Of a stretch of DNA of 64,000 nt, positions 56,195 to 64,000 are shown one piece after another. A program made the translations under genes and the position numbers. The notes under the pieces were generated by a model. The model did not search any database, had not been told where the DNA came from, and saw only the letters and a program-made list of their open reading frames with translations. The stretch's first letter is position 1. The number at the start of each line of letters is the position of its first letter. The DNA comes from Conoideocrella luteorostrata (taxonomy: Eukaryota > Ascomycota > Sordariomycetes > Hypocreales > Clavicipitaceae). Where the stretch lies: contig JASWJB010000025.1 in assembly GCA_032433595.1 (NCBI GenBank), forward strand, positions 62,001 through 126,000, given 5' to 3'.

Positions 56195-59100
56195 GCTTGC
56201 GTGCGGCGTCCTTATGTGGACTTTACTGACAAACACCGTGAGGTCTTAAACGTATGGAATATCGACGGAGTTTAGTTGAGCAGTCTTCCGCAGCAGGTTT
56301 GCGATAAGAAAGTAAGCGCCGGCTTCGGGATCGGAGAACTTGGGATCAGGTCCCGCCCACGGCTGTTTATGTGTAACGACTCTGCGCCGGCAATGTGGAC
56401 TTGCTGCTCTTCCTTGCTTTCGCTCTCTTGTACTCTACTTCTTTTCGCCGAGGTGCGTTCCTCGGGACGATTGTACGAGGAGGGTTTGTTTGTGGGTGGC
56501 GGTCGACAAGTATGTTAAAATTGTCAAAACTAAGTTGAAGTGCTGGTCGCCAAAGTGGGGAGCGTAAATAGTTATCTGTATTGTACTCCGTATTGTAGAA
56601 TAGGAAAATGGACTGCTGATTGCAAGTACGGAGTACAGAGTCTGTGGGATAATGGCGAGAAGTGGGCCGGGCAGGGTGAGAGACTTTATGTGGAGTGAAT
56701 GAGGACATTAGTAGAATGAGAGATATCCGGGGCGATACATAACCTTGGTTATTGACCAGGGTTGAGAGCCATGTGCCACGGACGCAGTGGAATTAAGTGT
56801 ACTCTGTCGTTACTCCGTACTCTTGCAATAGTTACTCCTTGTTGGGCAACTGAAATGGGGCTGCGGCAATGCGGGCTACCAAAATTTGCTACGACCTCCC
56901 CGTATGTATGTAGCCTTCAACGGTTGACAATGCACATCAACAGCCACAACCAACAGCAAGCTGGAAGCCCACCAGGCGAAAGGAATCTGGGGAGAGCCCA
57001 ACCGGACCATACCATACCAGACTAGACTAGCCGTAGCTGTTGGTTAACTAGCTTTTGCCATGTTGCCATCGGTTGACCATCGGTTTGACTCTAATTAGCG
57101 TCCTCGACTAACTAGTCCGACACTTTAATGGCATCAACACTGGGCTTCGTTGTACATGCGTTGCACAATAAGGCAGGAACGCCAGTTGCTTGATGAAACA
57201 CCGGAAGGAGCACATGCTCGCAAAATTGACTAGCTCTGCCCCTACGCGTTGAGTCGAATACGAATCTGGTGCGAAACAGATTCTCCTCAGGTATTTGCAC
57301 GATACTCTCACAGTTGACTATGACTACTCGGTACAATACTATTATCGCCCTTGCCAGCCCAGCCAGCTAGCCAACGGGCAACGTACGGGGCGTTACGGCA
57401 GCATTGAACCGGCACCGTGCAAGTATGGCTCTGCAGCACAGAGCAGCATATAGTGCGATTAGTAGTAGTTATGTCACTGTTTTTTTCCTTCTCTAACCGA
57501 GCCGCCTAGAAATCCGCAACCAAGCACATGCAGCATCAGGGCCAGCAAGGCAGAGCTAGTGCCCGACAAGCCTAGTAGCCAATCCAAATGCTAACGAAGC
57601 AAGTTCTTCGGTCCATTCGGTCCAGATGTCGTCAGGCTGCGCCCGCGTTCCTCTCCTTGATGCTGGTTCGTGCTTAGTGTCGCTAGCAGATCGGGCTGGA
57701 GGGTTCACATCACCGTACGGAGTACCGAGACGCCACTTCTCCTTGGACGCCGAGCTCTATGCCTCCCTTTGACCCGGCAAATGGTATCGGCTGATGTCGG
57801 ACCCCAGACAAACCCCGGATTTGATTTGACGGCCCCACGATCTTCGTGCTTGCTAGTTCACCTCATGGCGTACAGTGACTATTAACTCGCAATTGTGGCG
57901 ACACTTTGCCAACGTCTGGATACGGTGCTCCATACTTTGGACATCTCGACGGCTATCAACAAGATGCACGCTTCGAAACTGCGAAGCCTGTCCCTCACTG
58001 CCCATGCCATGTCAACTAGACAATCGTGGCAGTGAATCTTGGCATCACAGTCCTAGGCGTGCCACTGATGTGAACTTGCCGCTCCCTCGATGGCCTCAGC
58101 CTGGATGTCCCGATGCCACGATGCCAGAATAAATTTAAATAAATCCCAACTCACCAACTTCAATTACGCGTGTAATGATTAGAAAGATCGCGTACGCTTC
58201 TTCCGAAAACCATGAACCGACAGAATAAACTCTGGTTCGACCTTAGTGCAAGTCGCAGCCTGGAGGAATGTCGGCAACTCTCCGATGCTATATGATGTTT
58301 TATCTATTATGGGGAAGGCGCAGGAACTTCGAAGTTCTGCAATTACTACAGGGGATTCTTAACCACCATCGCTAAAGCTATTGGGTATCTCGTGCATCAA
58401 TAATTCTTAGTGTTGCTAAGCTTCTGGCCGGATGTCATAATTGCATCTCAGTTACCCGATGCCGGGAATAGCTTTACACCGCCATACTAAAGTTAGCTGC
58501 TGGTGGCATCATAGAACTTGAGGCTTGCGCGGCATGATGATAAGAATCTGGTCACCAGTGTGTGGTCGGCCAAGGACCGCTCCTCTTCTTTGAGCTCTAT
58601 GAAAGCTGCTAATAGAGTGCTGGTGCTATCTTATCCAAGCGGCCTCTAAACAGTATCAACCGTGGAAATGCGGAGTAGACTCTCTCAGCCCATGTGTACT
58701 GCGAGGCTGATGCTTAATTCACGAGTCTAAGGATCCCAAGATGAAGTGGCTTACCTCCCGGCCAACAGCGGTGTGCAGCTCTGGACAACACTTACACGCC
58801 ACTCTATGTTGATTACTGAAACAAAATCAACTACCTAGATTTAAGCCTGTACATCATGTAAGTCTTCCGGCAGTGACATAACAATTAGCCACAAACCTGC
58901 ATCCCCTTTCATTCGGGCAAGCGTTTTTTCAATAGGCTTGCAACAAAGATGAGCTGCGAGGTAAATGTGGCCCGCATCAAAACTGAACCAGTCGTTGATG
59001 GTCACATTAGGTCGCCGAGGTTTATGGCAAGCTAAGGACGCATGCATAGAGACACTTACATGCCAACAGGTCGAGGTCATCTGTCGAGGCATGCCGGGCT

Positions 59101-59966
59101 CGCATTGCTCGCCTATTCCAGAACAGCACGGTCTAATGAATATACTGCACCCGGCGCTTAACATGTTCCCATATGCTTCATAGGCACAGGGGGATTTATT
59201 GAATGGTCATCTTGACCGATCAGCAAGTCATTGGCATCCAATAAAATCCTGCTACCGAGCGTCAGCCTCGAACATATTTGCCCATGTCAAAAACTCTAGT
59301 AAAATCCCACTATGTGGCCAAGCTAACCCACCATTCTGACAAGAAAACAGAAGCACGCACTAAGTCTACGAACGCGATATGTACAGAGTAGTAATGAAGC
59401 TTTGCAACGCGAGTCAAGATTGACATGAGTGGCCAAATAGCATGACTGAGCGATGGCGCGGAAACGTGTTTAGTTATTAGTCCACTTTTACGAGACAGGA
59501 TGCACCCCTAGTTTGCTTGCCTAGCAAATCTATCTTCCCTGTTGGCCAGGCCGGTTTTGGAGCTCCCGCGAGCAAATTAGGAAGACTAGTGACTACTAGT
59601 AGTGTCCAACCTGCACTATTGGAGCGGCAGTACATGTGGAGGGATCCTCTTCCTTCAAGTACGTCGACTTGCGGTCAAGTCAACATTGAGGTGTTCACCG
59701 CGAACCAGCTCGCAAACTCTGCCGAGTACCGCTAGTAGCATTGATCCTCACTGCGACGAGAGGTCATTTTATTGCAAGCCGTCTGCTACTTTTACCCAGC
59801 GCACGGGAACCTGACATCGTGGGTAGGTAGCTTTTATAGACGCAAATCTATGCTTTTTCTTTAGCAACGCATGTGTTCCCACGCAAGCCCATCTGGCAAC
59901 CACTGGGATTCTATCAGAATTGGCAAGCTGCGGCTACCGGCATTTATCCTCTACATGAATCATTGG
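56195..59966. other. 3.8-kb gene-poor region upstream of FacB
   Basis: No convincing gene. It contains several TACGGAGTAC-type copies (56583-56592, 56627-56636, 56811-56819, 57716-57725) clustered in the first 1.5 kb, within the likely FacB promoter. A minus-strand frame at 58841-59164 reads rather smoothly but has no domain or start context. Long regulatory upstream regions are common for fungal transcription factors. Confidence 0.5.
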
Positions 59967-61931
59967 TTAAGTGTACTCAAAGTCGACTTCATTAGTCGAA
60001 TTGGCTGAAGTGGCTTCTGTTGAATGCCCCATTGGGGACTCTTCCATCGATCGAAGATATGCCACCACGTGGTCGTCAGCGAGGAGAGTGGCTTTCTGCA
60101 GGGTCGGCAAAACGCCGTTAGCATCCAAGCAAAAAAAAAAAAAAAAAAAAAAGGAGCCGGCTCGAATGGATGAAAGTGCAGATAGCCCATCAGTGGGCTT
60201 TGCTTTAGCTCTTGCTGCATCTCATGCTCTGATAACTGCAAGCTTTAGCAAGGCTTGCGTAGTGCCAGTCACCATTGCAGGAGTATTGAACATCAACGGA
60301 CACTTGGTGGCCGGGATTAAATGGCAAGTGAACATAGAGACGTACCTCGTGGTCCAATACATTCAACGCACCCTGCAAGACCTTACTTTCAACACTCTTT
60401 AACGCGTTGGCCGCCGCAACGCACTCCGGTCTCAATACACCAGCTTCTTGCAAGAGTTCGAGCTGGGAATTTGGAGGCCCACTGTTGATTTTGGCTAATT
60501 GATCTTCCACTGTTTGGTGTAGAACCGTAGCGACGCGAAGCTTAAATACCTGACACAGAGCATGGCTCTGGATCAGGCTTTCAAAATTGTTGGCTTGGTC
60601 TGTCACATCGTCACCTTGCCACAGAAGCCGCAGTTGCCGCCCCCCTTCGGTGTCTTGAAGTAGTTGGAAGGACAAACCATCTTCCTCGTTGATGCACATC
60701 AAGTATACAAATGGTGCGTGCCATTTGACCACAACTGTTTCCTCTGCGTCTCCTTCCGCCTCAGTCTGTGACAAAGTAAGAGCGGGCAAGCCGCCGAACA
60801 CATGGGTTTTAGCTCTAGACAGGGGATCGTCCGGAAATGGATCTAGAGGCAGTGTCATTGTGTAAACGGCGTTGGCGAGATCGATGAAACCGTAGCTGAA
60901 GAGCATCTCGGAGGCTGGTTTCGCCGCCCCATAAGATATTGTGACCTCCTCGCCTGCGGCAACGCTAATGGCAGGGCGGAGAAGAAGCACGGCGTTACCT
61001 TGGTCATCTTCTTCGTAATACGCGGATGGCTCACTCGAGTGATTCACCATGTCAACGGCGGAAACCAAGGCATTGCCAGATCTTGGAAGATCTAGACATC
61101 TTGAACGATACCAGGCGTCGGCCAAAATCCAATCATGAGCAGCAATAGTTTCTTCCGCCCACCATAGACTGTTCCAGAATGGCAAGGCTTCAGATCTTTC
61201 GCGGAGCTGGTCAAATTCGTTGTCCAGCGCGGCAAGCTTAGCCTTCAAGGCAGCCTATAGAATCGTTAGTCCACGCACCCACTTTTATGTCCAGCTTTGC
61301 AAGTGGCATTGTGATGAAGGCTGCATAGCATCATCGATAAACTTTCGGGTCGTGTGTCCCGACAGATGTCGGAGACAATGAGAGCCAGGGGACATACCTC
61401 TAGCGATGTTCCTTTAAGGAGGAGGCGTTCCGGGTCTGCCCACATTGTTGGGAGGGGTATCGACCGGGGCAGGAAGCGAATATATTCAGTCCATGGTGTA
61501 GGTGTCAGCCCCCCAGGTCTGCGTGTTTGTGCGAGATGAGATATGAGGTAGAGCATGACATCGCCTCTTGTTGACTGCAGGAGGCTTTGGTTAACTCCAG
61601 ATCAGGAGCTGAGCAATGGGCTGCAACGACCAAAGCTGGCAAGTTTGCGTACCTGTCGTCCAGCTGCTTCAAAGAGCTGTCTAAAATTCTTATCAACTTT
61701 GGCGTATGCATCAACCGCATCAGCTGATAATACCAAATCATGTGGAATTCTGAGCAGCACTGTTGGGCACTTGGTTGACGCTGCCGCGTCACTGCCGCCT
61801 TGAAGATCAGCCTCGGCCAACAGCCCAATCCCTTTGCCGTCCCCTACGTCCTGCAGCTTCACTTGATCAAAGTGCACATCATTGAAATGTGCCCAGGTGG
61901 GGAACGCATCTATCGGAAGTTCAGATGGCAT
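59967..61931 (-). CDS. SET-domain lysine methyltransferase (Rubisco-LSMT/RKM type)
   Basis: Four exons, 61931-61653, 61574-61398, 61254-60346 and 60095-59967, encode 497 residues. Such enzymes methylate lysines on ribosomal proteins or other non-histone targets using S-adenosylmethionine. The split SET domain shows GKGIGLLAEADLQGG (N-terminal SAM-binding turn), LPRSIPLPTMW, VSAVDMVNHSSEPSAYYEEDD (NHS motif) and AAGEEVTISYG, FSYGFID; a helical Rubisco-LSMT substrate-binding domain follows to the end. The last exon was found by splice logic: a GCTAAC branch and CTGCAG acceptor at 60096 rejoin NVLDHE to KATLLADDHVVAYLRSMEES, with stop at 59967. That final intron is 250 bp and contains a 22-bp homopolymer, unlike the short introns elsewhere. 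Confidence 0.88.
60131..60152 (+). repeat. 22-A run inside last intron of SET gene
   Basis: Uninterrupted 22 A on the plus strand (poly-T on the sense strand of the gene), upstream of the GCTAAC branch site. It inflates this intron and may act as an extended pyrimidine tract. Confidence 0.85.
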
Positions 61932-62626
61932 GATCCGATCCACGGCGTGTTATGTACTAGACGAAGAAGGGTTTCAGCACACGCTTCCTCTCGCCTGTGT
62001 GGTCGTAATATGGTCCCGTTCTCTCCGGAGCAGTCAGCCCAGCTAGGCACGGGAAGTTGATTAATTACCAGCTAGTGGGCATGAAGATTCCGGTGGGGCA
62101 GGTCCGGGATTATCAAGACTTTTGTCGATTGTCGCACCGGACCTGTCTGCAGCTGTAGGTGAAGGGGTAAGTTTGACGTCTTGGGGCTTTGTTTTGCGGT
62201 CGCTTGCTGGATGTGCTCGTATCAGTGGGTTGGGGTTGCGGGTTGGTCCCGATTCAGTGGACGAAACCCCACCAATGGACATTCTGAAGCGTTCAGACGG
62301 GGGACGACGGCACGGCATCGCGAGGTATGGTCCGCGTCTCCGAGACGGTGGCGATGGGTATATAGTGAGGGACGACGTAGGCTAGAAACCAGTTACTGTA
62401 ACTTCCTTGTTCTTTGGAGGCTAGAGGTGAAGGGTGTCGAGGCTCTCTACCTGTGAGTAATGACATGTGTGGATATGCAATATGCTCATCAAGCAACCTG
62501 AAATGAATGAGTAGGTACTATAACCACGAAACTACTTAATAAATGCGCCTAATATATACTCAAACAGTGGCTAGAGAGTAAAACATATCAAATGTTTCAT
62601 CTTATTTAGTCCCATGTAACCAAATA
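61932..62626. other. intergenic between SET gene and truncated regulator gene
   Basis: About 700 bp with the SET-gene promoter. Open frames on both strands at 62061-62385 are short and unlike any family. No gene is claimed. Confidence 0.55.
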
Positions 62627-64000
62627 TCACATCACTGATATTCGACTAATGTCAACCGCAAACTGCGCCGCAAAGGCATACGCTCTATCAAAGCACAAAT
62701 CCCACTTCGTTTCGCCAGAAGTCCAGAATTTCTCAAGCAAAGCCTTTGCAGCCAGCGGGGCATGTGAGCCGAGATAAGAACTCATCTCTACGAGCTGCCT
62801 CCGCACAAATATTTGCATATGCCACCCATCACGTTCAGCTGCCTCCACGCCAAGAACAATGAGTGGCCACAACACAAGCCGCTTGATGCTTGAAACAGAA
62901 ATGGCTTCCTGGAGAAGCGCATAGAGCGCCTGGGCGTGCTCGTCAAGCAGTCGTGCTAGGTGCTGGGTGCAAGGGAGAAGCAACGCGCTCTGAAGAGAGA
63001 GAATGCAGTACAAGGCGGTAGCAGACTTGCAAATGAAGCCGAGAGTTTGCCATGGGGAGGTGCCGGAGGGTTTTGACTTGACCCATTCAGATGGCGAGAA
63101 GTCCCCGATACGGCGTAGTATGCTGTGCGCTTCAAAGACCATATCCTGCTGCAACGTCGATGGGTTGTGCGATTTCCGTGCCCGCATCCGTAGCGAGTTG
63201 ATGCGTGTGATCTCTGCGAAAAGCGAAGCAGGGCACATTTGGAAGGCAAATGTCGTGCTTCCAAACTTATCAACCATGAATTCGAGCTCCTTGCGGTGCT
63301 GGTCTGTCAACACAATGTCCGAAGCTGGACATGTGGTGTTTCCCAAAACCGATATACTATGTAAAAGTTAGCTTTCGCGGGGCAAGTTCCTGTCCGAACC
63401 AGAACATGCATGTTTGAGGAAAATACAAACCCAATAAAACAAAGAAGAAGAGAGTCAAGCTTTCCTGATCGAGCCAGCGGCTCGATGCCTCCTCTCAACG
63501 TAATCAGCGCCTGTACTGCCCGTATATGCGACTGCCAGACGGTCGACACACCATGCTGGAGCTATCCGCCAACTCTTTAAGTCAGCAAAACATTAATTTG
63601 GGAGGGGCTTGGGCTTGGGCTTCATATTAATGTGTAGCTCACATCAATGAGGAGCAATGATACCACTCCGGCAATGAACCAATCACTCATATGGCTCTGT
63701 TTCAACCGAGCATCGTCTCGTAGCGAGCGGATCACGATGCCTCTGTACTCATAAAAGGTTTGAAGTAGATGCCTGTGATGAGGATCGTGGCGGGTCCGAT
63801 TGATGCGATGGCTAAGAGCCGTGCAGACCAGACTGAAACGCAGGTGATTGGGAAGAGTAGCGGCGCGTTGGAGATGAGACGGCACGATGGGATACACGAA
63901 TGGGTTGGGCCCGAGTTCGTGAAGGGGCAGCAGCTCGTGGTATATGCATGAATTGACTGCAGCAGTGAGCCTTTTCGTTGTCCCTTTGGCGCCGCTGGGG
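62627..64000 (-). CDS. fungal-specific transcription-factor-type protein, 3' part (cut by window end)
   Basis: Exons 64000(open)-63643, 63561-63431 and 63356-62627 give the last 406 or so residues; the N terminus, and any Zn2Cys6 cluster, lie beyond the window. The composition resembles the regulatory half of fungal zinc-cluster proteins (Fungal_trans_2 type): helices such as PNHLRFSLVCTALSHRINRT, HMSDWFIAGVVSLLLID, HIRAVQALITLRGGIEPLA and the C-terminal KRLVLWPLIVLGVEAAER. The HxRAxQxLIxLRGG pattern (reading HIRAVQALITLRGG here) is typical of that family. The introns are 81 and 74 bp, the second with a GCTAAC branch. The target pathway is unknown, and a DNA-binding domain is only assumed. 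Confidence 0.7.

Noticed and set aside
58841..59164. 107-codon minus-strand frame in the FacB upstream region
   Set aside because: Reads fairly smoothly but has no family, and the only possible intron (about 31 bp) is too short.
59960..60241. Frame with a run of phenylalanines
   Set aside because: It is mostly the last intron of the SET gene; the Phe run comes from the poly-T tract.

Overview
The window reads as nuclear DNA of a filamentous ascomycete, most likely a sordariomycete and perhaps Hypocreales. Genes are split by 48-90 bp introns with GT(A/G)NGT donors, CTAAC/CTGAC branch sites and YAG acceptors. Proteins are typically fungal: FacB/Cat8, CFEM, IMP4, Sso-type syntaxin and a class I alpha-1,2-mannosidase. 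The short palindrome TACGGAGTAC recurs in intergenic DNA. Species cannot be fixed from sequence alone. I joined exons by reading splice sites and checked that every multi-exon model keeps frame.

Layout. 0.5-4.8 kb: TOM70 (+) and a plasma-membrane syntaxin (-). 4.8-9.1 kb: gene-poor, with a perfect 25-bp inverted repeat around an AT-rich core and one small secreted CFEM gene (-). 9.1-14.1 kb: IMP4 (-) and the nonsense-mediated-decay helicase UPF1/NAM7 (+) share a divergent promoter. 15.4-16.5 kb: remnant of the ACP-thioesterase end of a non-reducing polyketide synthase, with three in-frame TAG codons and frameshifts. 18.0-20.4 kb: an FAD (PCMH-type) oxidoreductase whose reading frame only makes sense after splicing and which carries a 183-residue N-terminal extension. 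20.4-24.0 kb: no convincing gene. 24.0-30.0 kb: GH47 mannosidase (+), a small unknown three-exon gene (-), a membrane-anchored J-protein (+) and mitochondrial porin (-). 32.0-39.5 kb: asparagine synthetase (-), UBC9 (-), PEX19 (+) and a conserved-looking acidic protein (-). 40.1-48.2 kb: MFS transporter (+), mitochondrial ABC1/ADCK-type kinase (+), alpha/beta hydrolase (+). 48.5 kb: intron-containing tRNA-Lys(CTT) (-). 49.3-56.2 kb: SulP anion transporter with STAS domain (-) and a FacB/Cat8-type zinc-cluster regulator (-). 56.2-60 kb: gene-poor. 60.0-62.0 kb: SET-domain lysine methyltransferase (-). 62.6-64.0 kb: 3' part of a fungal-specific transcription-factor-type gene (-) that runs off the end.

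Most of the window is housekeeping: mitochondrial import, outer membrane and quinone/lipid biology (TOM70, porin, ADCK kinase, J-protein), RNA processing (IMP4, UPF1), secretion and glycosylation (syntaxin, mannosidase), peroxisome biogenesis (PEX19), SUMO conjugation (UBC9) and amino-acid/carbon regulation (asparagine synthetase with a Gcn4/CPC1 site, FacB). The accessory part is 14-24 kb, where the broken PKS end and the unusual FAD oxidoreductase lie on the same strand and could be remains of a secondary-metabolite locus. I did not find a clearly new defence or mobile system. The most interesting items are the two-part FAD oxidoreductase, the PKS relic, the small CFEM gene whose splice restores the eighth cysteine, and the inverted-repeat element.
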